Source: Candidatus Accumulibacter appositus (GTDB lineage Bacteria; Pseudomonadota; Gammaproteobacteria; Burkholderiales; Rhodocyclaceae). From it: a stretch of DNA of 64,000 nucleotides. Every line of letters starts with the position of its first letter. Within the stretch, counting starts at the first letter, position 1. Below the pieces are notes generated by a model. That model was not told the origin of the DNA and searched no databases. It saw nothing but the letters and a program-made list of their open reading frames with translations. The stretch lies in assembly GCA_000585055.1 (NCBI GenBank), contig JEMX01000028.1:153657-217656 (forward strand), given 5' to 3'. Shown here piece after piece: positions 8,840-16,948 of this stretch. A program made the position numbers and the translations under genes.

Positions 8840-9673
8840 TCAAGGCGCATCAATGAATTCTCGCAGGTCGCGGACGAAGCGGTCGCGTTCCCACTGGTGC
8901 GGTGAGTGGTCAGTGCCTTCGTAGACATGCAGGATGGCGCCGGCGATGCGGTTCTTGACGTAGTGCGCGGTCTCGCTACGGTAATAATTGCTTTCGCCGC
9001 CGTAGACCAGTAGCGCCGGGATGTCGATGCGTTCGAGCGCCGACCGGTAGTCCGCTTCGGTGAGGCTTTCCCAGCAGGCAATCAGCGGCGCCGGATCCTG
9101 CGCACTCAACCACTGCCGCGCCTTCTCCAGGCCTGGGGAGTTTTCGTGATATTTCTGTCTGGCGCGGACGTTGAGTCCCATGCCGCCCAAACGGAGAACC
9201 GATTCGGCGAAGTCGTCCTCCAGATGCTTCAGGAAGGCGAGCGATTGTTCGCGGTCAAAGTCGCCGTAGATGCCGTTGGACCAGCTGTCATCGGTGAGCA
9301 GTTTTGGCGACTGGTCGATGAAAACGAGCTTGCGCAGATTGCGGCAGCCATGTTCGCCGATGTACTGCCAGAGGGTTAGGGCGCCCATCGAGTGGCCAAC
9401 GACTACCAGTTGGTCGAGTGCGTAGTGCGCGATCAGGTTGGAGAGGTCTTGCGCCATGCGTTGCACGGTGGGCACCGTGTCCTGCGCCAAGCGGTGGCCG
9501 CCATGGCCTCTGGCATCCCAACGGAATACGCGGTGGTGGGCGGTCAGTTGTTCGAGAAAGGGCTGCCATTCGCGGTGGCTGGCGGTCCAGCCATGCAGCA
9601 TGAGGATTGGCGAGCCATCGCCAGAGACCTGGACGTGAATCTTTTCGCCATCGTCGGCAAAGAAGTGCGTCAT
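8840..9673 (-). CDS. alpha/beta hydrolase
   Basis: 277 residues with an intact alpha/beta-hydrolase core: oxyanion region LHGWTAS (about 26-32), nucleophile elbow VVGHSMGAL with Ser95, an acidic residue in LLVYGGESN, and catalytic His in GTDHSPHQW. No signal peptide, so it is cytoplasmic. Substrates of such proteins cannot be read from sequence; esterase, lactonase or C-C hydrolase activities are all possible. It lies directly upstream of the ComB-like gene on the same strand. The 180 bases on its 5' side hold no gene I can support. Confidence 0.88.
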   Translation of the reverse strand: MTHFFADDGEKIHVQVSGDGSPILMLHGWTASHREWQPFLEQLTAHHRVFRWDARGHGGHRLAQDTVPTVQRMAQDLSNLIAHYALDQLVVVGHSMGALTLWQYIGEHGCRNLRKLVFIDQSPKLLTDDSWSNGIYGDFDREQSLAFLKHLEDDFAESVLRLGGMGLNVRARQKYHENSPGLEKARQWLSAQDPAPLIACWESLTEADYRSALERIDIPALLVYGGESNYYRSETAHYVKNRIAGAILHVYEGTDHSPHQWERDRFVRDLREFIDAP

Positions 9674-9855
9674 GAAAACGGATCAGCAGGGAAAAAGGCA
9701 GGGTGTCACAAGCGCGTCATTACGGCAACCCTAATTGCCGTCCCACGAGAAAGGGATAAGCAGGGATGAGGCCCTTGAGTCGCTTTGAGTCGGAGATTTA
9801 CGCTACCGACCCGGACTTTAACGCATAGGGACTCGCCGCCCTGCTGCGCGCTCGC

Positions 9856-10491
9856 TCAGGGCCTGGCGACGCGTCGCAGGAAGCTGCGTCGTGCGGGAAG
9901 CAATAGGTTGGGGGCCACTGCGGCTGGCGTTGAGGGTTCCTCCGCCGGCATGCCGAACATTGCATTCAGCGCGGCCATCGCCCCTGCACGAGCTGCCGCC
10001 TGCGAGGCGAACTGGCCCGGTGGTGCAAACAGCGGGCAGTATTGGAGGGCCGGAATCTCGGCGCTCGCGTCATCGTCGGCGATGAATTCCAGAGGGCCGA
10101 TGGGAAAAACCAGTTGACAACGTTCGCCGGACGGACGGTCAGACCACAAATCGCCGCCACCGGGCAAGATCAAGAGATTGATGAACCAGGGGGTGATCAT
10201 CGCGCCCACCCAATCGCCAAGCAGGTCGTCGCTGACGCCTTCCCGGTTGTCCGTTGCCTGCGCATGTGCATCGCCATTCGGCCTGCTGGCACTCGCCGTC
10301 GCCAGCCGCCAGCGACGGAACCCGAGGGCTTCGACGGACAGGGCGAGGTTGACAAAGGGCAGGTCGCGCATGTTGGCACGCCAGATACGGCGGTACATGG
10401 CTTCGAGGCGCGACGCCGGATTGCTGGTGATCGGCTTCGCCGGGGGGGGCTGTGTGGCCTGGAAAGCTGCCTTGCGAATGCCAGGTGTCAT
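9856..10491 (-). CDS. hybE: [NiFe]-hydrogenase assembly chaperone, HybE/HupJ family
   Basis: 211 residues. The core from MYRRIWRANMRDLPFVN through LGDWVGAMITPWFINLLILP and GPLEFIADDDASAEIPALQYCPLFAPP matches the HybE/HupJ family. E. coli HybE binds the Tat signal of the small subunit precursor and checks assembly before export. The C-terminus carries about 40 extra residues rich in Ala, Pro and Arg. The start ATG overlaps the stop of the HypC-like gene (ATGA), so it is the last gene of the hydrogenase operon. Confidence 0.88.
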   Translation of the reverse strand: MTPGIRKAAFQATQPPPAKPITSNPASRLEAMYRRIWRANMRDLPFVNLALSVEALGFRRWRLATASASRPNGDAHAQATDNREGVSDDLLGDWVGAMITPWFINLLILPGGGDLWSDRPSGERCQLVFPIGPLEFIADDDASAEIPALQYCPLFAPPGQFASQAAARAGAMAALNAMFGMPAEEPSTPAAVAPNLLLPARRSFLRRVARP

Positions 10492-10799
10492 GGAAGCGTG
10501 CTCCGTGCTTGTCTCGGGGTGTGTAGATCGGAAAAATGCTTTGTGGCGTCGTAGTCGCCGGCGACCGAGGCGTCGAGCGCGGCAAGTGCGTCTTCAATCA
10601 ATGCCAGCTCGCGATCGTCGAGGATTTCCTGGGCCAGGCCGAGCGAGGCCAAAATCCAGGTGCCAACGGCTTGTGGGCCGATCAGCATCATGTTGATCCG
10701 CTCGCGCCGCAGTGCGCCTCCCTGTCGCCGCTCGGCAATGGCGAAGTCACCGTTCTCATCCTCCAGTGAGACCAACTGCAGCGGGATCGACAGGCACAT
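10488..10799 (-). CDS. hybG: HypC/HybG/HupF-type hydrogenase maturation chaperone
   Basis: 103 residues starting MCLSIPLQLV; the invariant Cys2 needed to carry the Fe(CN)2CO unit is present. HypC-family proteins bring the iron centre from HypD to the large subunit and hold it until nickel insertion. I start at 10799 because the family always begins MC; the frame is open upstream to 10844. It overlaps hybE by four bases. By position it fits HybG/HupF, the operon-specific homologue, rather than the general HypC. No hypA, B, D, E or F is in the window. Confidence 0.87.
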   Translation of the reverse strand: MCLSIPLQLVSLEDENGDFAIAERRQGGALRRERINMMLIGPQAVGTWILASLGLAQEILDDRELALIEDALAALDASVAGDYDATKHFSDLHTPRQARSTLP

Positions 10800-10850
10800 C
10801 AGGCGGCCTCGGCAGTTAATGTGAAAGTCGCGCAAGCGACTCACGAAGCT

Positions 10851-10875
10851 CCCTTCTCCCCTCGCGGGAGAAGGG
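10851..10875. repeat. intergenic hairpin repeat inside the hydrogenase operon
   Basis: Ten-base arms CCCTTCTCCC and GGGAGAAGGG are separated by five bases and followed by a G-rich run (TTGGGGAAGAGGGGG). It sits in the only sizeable gap between hybD and hybG. I recognise the general CCTTCTCCC...GGGAGAAGGG type as a dispersed intergenic repeat of proteobacterial genomes. It may act as an mRNA processing or stability element. Confidence 0.6.
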
Positions 10876-10904
10876 TTGGGGAAGAGGGGGAACGGTCATG
10901 ACAT

Positions 10905-11411
10905 TCACCATCTAGGTATCTCGCTGGTCTTGACCGTCAGTTGCCGCGCCCGCATTCCCAGCATCGCCAGTTCGTCGACCAGCATGCGCAGCACGGTCGG
11001 GATGGCCTTTTCTACTTCCGGGCTGAGTTCCATTCCCAGCGCCAGCGAGCGTGGCTGGACGCCGAGAATGGCGGTGTATTTCGGTGCCTTGCCGAGAAGC
11101 TCCAGGGTCGCCAGCACATCGCAAAGGCCGATCTGGTGTGGCGACAACTTGGTCTTGAAGAACACTGGCACGGCATCGCCAACGAGCCGGATCGGCGTGC
11201 CGGGCGGCTGACCGCCACGAATGGCATCAATCATGAACAAGGCGTCGAGATCTTCAAGCGCATCGAGCATTTCCATGCCACAGGTGCCGCCGTCGATGAT
11301 TTCGACTGCGCCGGGCAGCAAGTAAGCCAGTGGCAGACGCTCGATGGCGTGCACGCCGAGCCCTTCATCGCTCAGCAGAATGTTGCCGGCACCCAGTACG
11401 ACGACGCGCAT
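10905..11411 (-). CDS. hybD: hydrogenase maturation endopeptidase (HybD/HyaD/HupD family)
   Basis: 168 residues. The N-terminus MRVVVLGAGNILLSDEGLGVHAIERL is the family signature, with the metal-sensing Glu in SDEG. The segment DALFMIDAIRGGQPPG supplies the second acidic site, and HQIGL the conserved His. It clips the C-terminal tail of the large subunit (HybC) after nickel insertion, allowing association with HybO and Tat export. It lies 82 bases after hybC and before the HypC-like gene. Confidence 0.92.
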   Translation of the reverse strand: MRVVVLGAGNILLSDEGLGVHAIERLPLAYLLPGAVEIIDGGTCGMEMLDALEDLDALFMIDAIRGGQPPGTPIRLVGDAVPVFFKTKLSPHQIGLCDVLATLELLGKAPKYTAILGVQPRSLALGMELSPEVEKAIPTVLRMLVDELAMLGMRARQLTVKTSEIPRW

Positions 11412-11493
11412 GTTCAGTTCTCCCGGCAGGATCGATGAGCGCTTCGCGTGCTGTACTCGCTACCGTCGCGCCGCACGCTGAGGACGATGGCCA

Positions 11494-13197
11494 TCACGCC
11501 GCCTTGACCTTGACCACCTGCCGCTTCTCGGTATCGACTACATGGACCGCGCAGGCCAGGCAGGGATCGAAGGAGTGCACGGTGCGCAGCACTTCCAGCG
11601 GCTGATCGGGAATGGCCACCGGCGTTCCCGCCAGGCAGGCCTCGTAGGCGCCGGGCGCATCCGCCTCGTTGCGCGGCGCAGCGTTCCAGGTGGTCGGTAC
11701 GACGCACTGGTAGTTCCTGATCTTGCCGTCGTCTATGACCACCCAATGCGAAAGGACGCCGCGCGGCGCTTCGTGGATACCGACGCCAGCAACTTCGTCC
11801 TTCGGAAAGACCGGCTTGTTGAAAGTGTTCAGGTCGCCCTTGGCCATGTTGGCCAGCAGCAGATCCCATTGCCGCGCCAGTTCGTCGACCTGCACCGCGC
11901 AGCCGACGGCACGCGCCGCATGACGGCCGATCGTCGAGTGCAGCGCGTCGAGACCGACCTTGGTCTTGGCGACCGTGGATACCAACTCAAGTGTTTGCGT
12001 TGCGTAGACGATTGTCGGCTGGTGTTGCGCGGCGACCATTGCTAGCACGCGTGGCAGCGGACCGACCTGCATCGGCTGGCCGTAGAAAGTCGGAGATTTC
12101 AGCCACGAGTACTTGCCCTCATCCTCGAAGTCGGTGTATTGGGGTCTGGTTTCGCCCTTGTAAGGATGCAGCGGGCCTTTGCCACCTTCGTACCAGGAGT
12201 GCTTCACCGATTCGGCGACGCCGTCCCTGAAATAGGCGTCGTTGTGGGTCTTGATCTCCTTGAAGCTGCTCAGGTCGCCCGCGGAGATATGCCCGCCGGG
12301 TAGGGCAAACTGGGTGTTCTTGCCGTCAAGCGGGATATCCGGTACCGAGACGTAGTCGACGATGCCGCGTCCGATGGTCGTCCACTCGGGGTAGAAGCCA
12401 CCGATCACGGCGACATCAATCAGGTAGACGTTCTTCACGAAATCGCTGAGTTGGTCGATCCAGCCCTTGACCGCCAGCAGACGTTCGACGGTCAGCACCG
12501 ACTGCGAATCAATGGACAGCGCATTGGCGACGCCGCCAACGGCGACGTTCTGGATATGCGGCGTCTTGGCGCCGAGGATGCTGACGATCTTGTTGGCGTG
12601 TCGCTGCACTTCCAGCGCCTGCAGGTAGTGGGCGACGGCGATCAGGTTTACTTCCGGGGGCAACTTCATCGCCGGGTGTCCCCAGTAGCCATTGGTGAAA
12701 ATCCCCAGTTGTCCGGTGCCGACGAAGCCCGCCAAGCGTTCTTTGACGCGGGTAAATTCGGCCTTGCTGTTGCCCGGCCAGCTGGACAAGCTTTCGGCCA
12801 GGGCTGCTGCCTTGCCCGGGTCGGCCTGCAAGGCGCTGGTGACATCAACCCAGTCGAGCGCCGAGAGATGGTAGAAATGGACGATATGATCGTGAACCGC
12901 ATGCGCCAAGATGATCATGTTGCGGATGTACTGGGCATTGAGTGGTATTTCCATCTGCAGCGCGTTCTCGACGGCACGCACCGAGGCGATGGCGTGAACC
13001 GTGGTGCACACGCCGCAGATGCGCTGGGTGATGGCCCAGGCATCGCGCGGGTCGCGACCGACGAGGATGGTTTCGACACCGCGCCACATCTGGCCGGAAG
13101 CCCAGGCTTTCTTGACCTCGCCGCCGTCGACCTCGACATCAACACGCAGGTGACCTTCGATTCGCGTGACCGGATCAATCGTGACTCGTTGCGACAT
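11494..13197 (-). CDS. hybC: [NiFe] hydrogenase large subunit (Hyb/Hup type)
   Basis: 567 residues. The four nickel-ligand cysteines are in RICGVCTTVH (Cys61, Cys64) and DPCLACAVH (Cys546, Cys549). The 15 residues after that last His (VVDTEKRQVVKVKAA) are the tail removed by HybD. The frame is open upstream to 14040, but that extension overlaps hybB in another frame and is spurious; MSQRVTIDPVTRIEGHLRVD at 13197 is the true N-terminus, preceded by GAGGAGACAGGAAA. Together with HybO it forms a periplasm-facing, membrane-bound enzyme normally working in H2 oxidation, with electrons leaving through HybA and HybB to quinone. Confidence 0.96.
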   Translation of the reverse strand: MSQRVTIDPVTRIEGHLRVDVEVDGGEVKKAWASGQMWRGVETILVGRDPRDAWAITQRICGVCTTVHAIASVRAVENALQMEIPLNAQYIRNMIILAHAVHDHIVHFYHLSALDWVDVTSALQADPGKAAALAESLSSWPGNSKAEFTRVKERLAGFVGTGQLGIFTNGYWGHPAMKLPPEVNLIAVAHYLQALEVQRHANKIVSILGAKTPHIQNVAVGGVANALSIDSQSVLTVERLLAVKGWIDQLSDFVKNVYLIDVAVIGGFYPEWTTIGRGIVDYVSVPDIPLDGKNTQFALPGGHISAGDLSSFKEIKTHNDAYFRDGVAESVKHSWYEGGKGPLHPYKGETRPQYTDFEDEGKYSWLKSPTFYGQPMQVGPLPRVLAMVAAQHQPTIVYATQTLELVSTVAKTKVGLDALHSTIGRHAARAVGCAVQVDELARQWDLLLANMAKGDLNTFNKPVFPKDEVAGVGIHEAPRGVLSHWVVIDDGKIRNYQCVVPTTWNAAPRNEADAPGAYEACLAGTPVAIPDQPLEVLRTVHSFDPCLACAVHVVDTEKRQVVKVKAA

Positions 13198-13220
13198 TTT
13201 CCTGTCTCCTCGAAAAAGCC

Positions 13221-14390
13221 TTAGCTGTGCGCAGGCTGGACGTAGCTTTCTTCGCGCGGCAGAACCGGGAAGCGGCGGGTGATGACGATGTAACCGAGGA
13301 CTTCGGCGGCAAAAATGCCGATGGTGACCAGCAGTTCGGGGACCGATGGAAAATAGGTCCAGCCAGGGCCGGTATCGAAGGCGATCAGGAAGCCGTTCAG
13401 GCGCAGCAGGATGCCGCCGAGCATGACCGCGATACCGGCCAGAAAGAGGCGTGCCGGATTGCGCCGCGCCTCGACGCTGCGGATCAGCAGGAAGGGGGCG
13501 ATGAAGCAGGCGTTCTCGATCCAGAAGGTCAGGGCGATGAAGTCGGGTTGGAAGGCGAGCCGCAGTACACCGCGTGCGATGAGGTCGGCAAAACGAACCA
13601 GGAGGTAGAAGGCCATGATACCGAGCATCACTCTGGCCATCGGATTGAGCATCGAAACCTCGACCTGACGCCGGTAAGCCGAGGCCGCGACGCAGGACTC
13701 GAAGAGCACGACGCCGTAGCCGAGGATGATCGCCGAGAGCAGGTAGATCAGCGGTTGCATCGGCGTCTGCCAGAGCGGGTTGACCTGGCCACCCATGACC
13801 ACCAGCATGGTCCCCAGTGACGCCTGATGCATCATCGGCAGGACGATGCCGAGGGCAATGAAGAAGAACAGCAGCTTGCTCAGTTTGCGGCGCGCATCGT
13901 GCAGGCCCAGCTTCTCGAGAAACACCGGCGAGAACTCGATCCACATGACGATGATGTACAGCGTGATGCAGGCGGCGACTTCGAACATCACCGAATTGAC
14001 ATTGAAGTAGCCCGGCCAGAAGATGTGCCAGAAGTTCCACCAGCGACCGAGGTCGAAAGTGATCGCCGCACCGGCCAGGGTGTAGCCGAAGAGGCTGCCG
14101 AGCAGTGCCGGGCGCACCAGCGGATGGTACTGGCCCTTGTTGAAGATGTAGACCAGCAAGGCCACCGAGAAGCCGCCGCAGGCCAGCGCCGAGCCAATGA
14201 AGACGTCAACGACGACCCAGGCGCCCCAGGAGTAGCCGTCGTTGAGGTTGGTGGTGGTGCCGAGGCCGAAGATCAGGCGGACCAGAATGATCGTCGCCAT
14301 GACCGCGATCAGAACGCCGCAGACCAGGGTCGTGGCGTTGACCAGGCTGCCACCGACCGGTGCCGGTCGGGCGTGTTCTTGAGTGCTCAT
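13221..14390 (-). CDS. hybB: Hyb-type hydrogenase integral membrane subunit (NrfD/HybB family)
   Basis: 389 residues with about ten transmembrane helices and no heme-binding cytochrome b signature. It belongs to the NrfD-like family that passes electrons between an iron-sulfur subunit and the quinone pool. Recognisable stretches are NLNDGYSWGAWVVVDVFIGSA and DLGRWWNFWHIFWPGYFNVNS. I choose the ATG at 14390 because AAGGAG lies six bases before it; a GTG at 14396 is the alternative. It follows hybA with a two-base gap. Confidence 0.94.
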   Translation of the reverse strand: MSTQEHARPAPVGGSLVNATTLVCGVLIAVMATIILVRLIFGLGTTTNLNDGYSWGAWVVVDVFIGSALACGGFSVALLVYIFNKGQYHPLVRPALLGSLFGYTLAGAAITFDLGRWWNFWHIFWPGYFNVNSVMFEVAACITLYIIVMWIEFSPVFLEKLGLHDARRKLSKLLFFFIALGIVLPMMHQASLGTMLVVMGGQVNPLWQTPMQPLIYLLSAIILGYGVVLFESCVAASAYRRQVEVSMLNPMARVMLGIMAFYLLVRFADLIARGVLRLAFQPDFIALTFWIENACFIAPFLLIRSVEARRNPARLFLAGIAVMLGGILLRLNGFLIAFDTGPGWTYFPSVPELLVTIGIFAAEVLGYIVITRRFPVLPREESYVQPAHS

Positions 14391-14392
14391 GA

Positions 14393-15454
14393 TCACTCCT
14401 TCCCTGGCTTGCTCGCTGCTGCCTGAGCGCTGGAATCATGCCCATCCTCGTCTTCGTGATGGACGTTGCGTTTGGCGACGTAGGTCATCGCGCCGAGGAC
14501 GGCAAAGGGCATCAGCAGGCCACCGTAGAGCGTGTGCTGGATGGTCTCGGAAGTTGCCGCCGACGACTTGGGCGGCAAATTCGGCATGCCGACCTTTGCG
14601 AAGGGCACTGCCGAGAGCTTGAGCACCTGCGTGCCGCCGTACTCGTGCTCGCCATACACGTGCTGCTGGTAGTTGCCGACGTAGCCTTCGTAGCTCTGAT
14701 CCGGGCCGCCGTCGATGCTGCCGCGCGGGTAGCGGGTGATGCTGCCGGCAGGGAGCGCCAGGCGGCGCTTGGCTTCGCTCAGCAGATCGCGGGTGCGCCC
14801 GTGCAGGGTCGCGCCGGTCGGGCAGACCTCGGCGCAGGCCGAGTAGTGGCCGTCGGCGACGCGATGTCGACACAGTTCGCACTTGCCGATTTCGCCGGTC
14901 GGCGAGTCGTACTGGTACTTGGGAATACCGAAGGGACAGGCGACGACACAATAGCGGCAACCGACGCAGGCATCGGCGTCGTAGGCGACGACGCCGGTGA
15001 CCGGATCCTTGGTCATCGCCGTCACCGGGCAGGCCGAAACGCACGAGGGGTCGGCGCAGTGCATGCAGGAAGTCTTCATGAACGCATAACCGTTGATCTC
15101 GGCGTCCTTGGTGGTCATCGTGCCGTGGCGGTACATCTTGATGATGTTGAAGGTGTTGCCGCTGGTATCGAGCGGCGTATCCCACAACTTGTCCGCGGTC
15201 GAGAACTCGGGCGGATTGTCGTTGGCCTGCTTGCAGGCAGCCACGCAGGCCTTGCAGCCAATGCACAGGGTGGCGTCGTAGAGCAGGCCAAGCGCCTCCG
15301 GCGGGCGCTGATAGGTCTCCCGCGCAGCAGCCGGCGCGCTGAGCGTGCTCAGGGTGCCGCTAGCGACCGCGGTGCCGGCGGCGCCGAGGCATCCTTTCAG
15401 AAAATTGCGGCGCGATTTTTCGTTGCGGCTCGCTGCAGAAATCTCGGCATGCAT
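14393..15454 (-). CDS. hybA: Hyb-type hydrogenase ferredoxin-like subunit with Tat signal
   Basis: 353 residues. A twin-arginine signal (KSRRNFLKGCLG, about 14-25) is followed by a mature protein with four cysteine clusters: CIGCKACVAACK, CMHCADPSCVSACP, CVGCRYCVVACP and CELCRHRVADGHYSACAEVCP. A C-terminal hydrophobic helix (LYGGLLMPFAVLGAMTYVA) anchors it. HybA relays electrons from HybO to HybB. Gene order O-A-B-C and the four-cluster protein mark this as a Hyb (group 1c-like) rather than a Hya (cytochrome b) enzyme. Confidence 0.94.
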   Translation of the reverse strand: MHAEISAASRNEKSRRNFLKGCLGAAGTAVASGTLSTLSAPAAARETYQRPPEALGLLYDATLCIGCKACVAACKQANDNPPEFSTADKLWDTPLDTSGNTFNIIKMYRHGTMTTKDAEINGYAFMKTSCMHCADPSCVSACPVTAMTKDPVTGVVAYDADACVGCRYCVVACPFGIPKYQYDSPTGEIGKCELCRHRVADGHYSACAEVCPTGATLHGRTRDLLSEAKRRLALPAGSITRYPRGSIDGGPDQSYEGYVGNYQQHVYGEHEYGGTQVLKLSAVPFAKVGMPNLPPKSSAATSETIQHTLYGGLLMPFAVLGAMTYVAKRNVHHEDEDGHDSSAQAAASKPGKE

Positions 15455-15455
15455 C

Positions 15456-16628
15456 TCAGACCTCCGTTTTCTCGCTCGCGGCCCTGGCTCGTTCCGCTTC
15501 CTGGGCCTGGTGTGAAAGGCCTAGATTGCGCGCGACCATTGCCCCGGCGCCGGCCGCGGCGCCGGCGACGGCGGCCAGCAGCGACGCCGCGCCAAGTGTC
15601 GCGCCGACGCCTTGCTCTTCGACGATGCGCGGATACTGCTGCGGCGGCTCGACATTCTTCACCTTCGAGAGCATGTGAATCGGCTTGCTGAAGCCGACGC
15701 CCTGTTCGCTGCAGCCGATACAGGGATGGCCGCAGCCGACCGGCCAGGTGCCTGCGCCGGCGTCACCAAACAGCGCGGTCGGGCAGTTGGCGTAGGTTTC
15801 CGGGCCCTTGCAGCCGAGTTTGTAGAGGCAGTAGCCCTTGCGGTGCCCTTCGTCGCCAAACTGCATGGCGAAACGGCCGGCATCGAAATGCGCGCGCCGC
15901 TCGCAGTTTTCATGAATCAGGCGCGAGTAGGCGAATTTCGGGCGGCCCAGTTCATCGAGCGGTGGCAACGCGCCAAAGGTAAGGAAGTGCACCACCGTGG
16001 CCAGGAAATTGTAGGGGTTCGGCGGGCAACCGGGGATCGTCGCCACCGGCTTGCCAAGTACGTCGGCGACGCCGGAAGAGCCGGTCGGGTTGGGCGCGGT
16101 CGACGGCATGCCGCCCCAGCTGGCGCAGGAGCCAATGGCGATCACCGCCGCCGCATCGGCGGCGCATTCCTTGGTCAATTCGATCGCTGTCTGGCCGCCC
16201 ACCTTGCAGTAGATGCCGCCGTCACGCGTTGGGATGGCGCCTTCGACGACCAGCAGGTAAGCGCCCTTGTGTTCGGCCATGGCCGCCTTGCGCGCCTGTT
16301 CGACCTGATGGCCAGCAGCGGCAAACAGGGTTTCGTGGTAATCCAGCGAGATGACGTCGAGGATCAGCCTTTCCAGGGTCGGATGCTCGGCGCGCAGCAG
16401 GGATTCGGTACAGCCCGTACATTCCTGGAAGTGCAGCCAGATCACCGAAGGCCGCTTCTTGGTAGCCACCGCTTCGGCGACCGCCGCTTCGGCGCCGGGC
16501 GGCAAGCCAAGACCGGCGGCGACGGTGGCGCAGAACTGCAGGAATTCGCGCCGCGGCATGCCGAGTCGCTTGCTCGCATCGACGATCGTCGTCTCGGCTT
16601 CCAATTGCAGCAGACGGGTGTTTGCCAT
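15456..16628 (-). CDS. hybO: [NiFe] hydrogenase small subunit with Tat signal
   Basis: 390 residues. The Tat motif RREFLQF (about 26-32) heads a long signal peptide. ECTGCTES holds the first two ligands of the cluster nearest the active site; further ligands are in GCPPNPYNF, CERRAHFDAGRF, GCKGPETYANCP and the GCGHPCIGCSEQG region. A C-terminal helix (VGATLGAASLLAAVAGAAAGAGAMVA) anchors the subunit in the membrane. It is the first gene of the operon, one base before hybA. The putative sigma-54 promoter lies about 118 bases upstream of its start. Confidence 0.95.
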   Translation of the reverse strand: MANTRLLQLEAETTIVDASKRLGMPRREFLQFCATVAAGLGLPPGAEAAVAEAVATKKRPSVIWLHFQECTGCTESLLRAEHPTLERLILDVISLDYHETLFAAAGHQVEQARKAAMAEHKGAYLLVVEGAIPTRDGGIYCKVGGQTAIELTKECAADAAAVIAIGSCASWGGMPSTAPNPTGSSGVADVLGKPVATIPGCPPNPYNFLATVVHFLTFGALPPLDELGRPKFAYSRLIHENCERRAHFDAGRFAMQFGDEGHRKGYCLYKLGCKGPETYANCPTALFGDAGAGTWPVGCGHPCIGCSEQGVGFSKPIHMLSKVKNVEPPQQYPRIVEEQGVGATLGAASLLAAVAGAAAGAGAMVARNLGLSHQAQEAERARAASEKTEV

Positions 16629-16745
16629 TTTCCTGCTCCCTTATCTCGCAACCTGGTTCTCGTCGCCCGACCGGTGGTCGGAGAATGTCATCGCGGCACA
16701 CCAGAGCTCATGCAAGGCTCTGCAAGCACTTTCAGCAAAGGGGCT

Positions 16746-16761
16746 TACAAAAAGCGTGCCA
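16746..16761 (-). promoter_or_regulatory. sigma-54-type promoter for the hyb operon
   Basis: On the minus strand the sequence reads TGGCACGCTTTTTGTA. Against the consensus TGGCACG-N4-TTGCA it differs only in the -12 element (TTGTA). It lies about 118 bases upstream of hybO with the invariant GG and the -12 position in correct register. Hydrogenase operons in Cupriavidus and Rhodobacter are activated by NtrC-family HoxA/HupR proteins; the sigma-54 link is known for HoxA. A weak IHF-like sequence (AATCAGCCAATAA, 16768-16780) lies just upstream. Confidence 0.6.
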
Positions 16762-16840
16762 GTTCGAAATCAGCCAATAAAGCAGCGACATGTACTGCGT
16801 TGGCCAGCGCGCGAGGGGAACGCAGGTTTGCGCATGTGCC

Positions 16841-16869
16841 GGCAAGTGGAAACCTTGTTTCCACTTGCC
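16841..16869. promoter_or_regulatory. perfect 13-bp inverted repeat, probable activator site for hyb/hupT
   Basis: Two 13-base arms (GGCAAGTGGAAAC and its exact reverse complement) flank a 3-base centre at 16854-16856. The centre lies about 120 bases upstream of the predicted sigma-54 start and 93 bases before hupT. That is the usual spacing of an enhancer site bound by an NtrC-family regulator. The bound protein is not identified. Confidence 0.65.
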
Positions 16870-16948
16870 GCCCTGGCCTTGGACGAGCCGCGCTCCTGTG
16901 CCGCGTGCGAGAGTTGCACCGCGTTTCGATTCGCCCTAGGATCGGCGC

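Noticed and set aside
13198..14040. Upstream extension of the hydrogenase large-subunit frame
   Set aside because: It overlaps hybB in another frame and reads as a low-complexity shadow; the true large subunit starts with MSQRVTIDPVTRIEGH.
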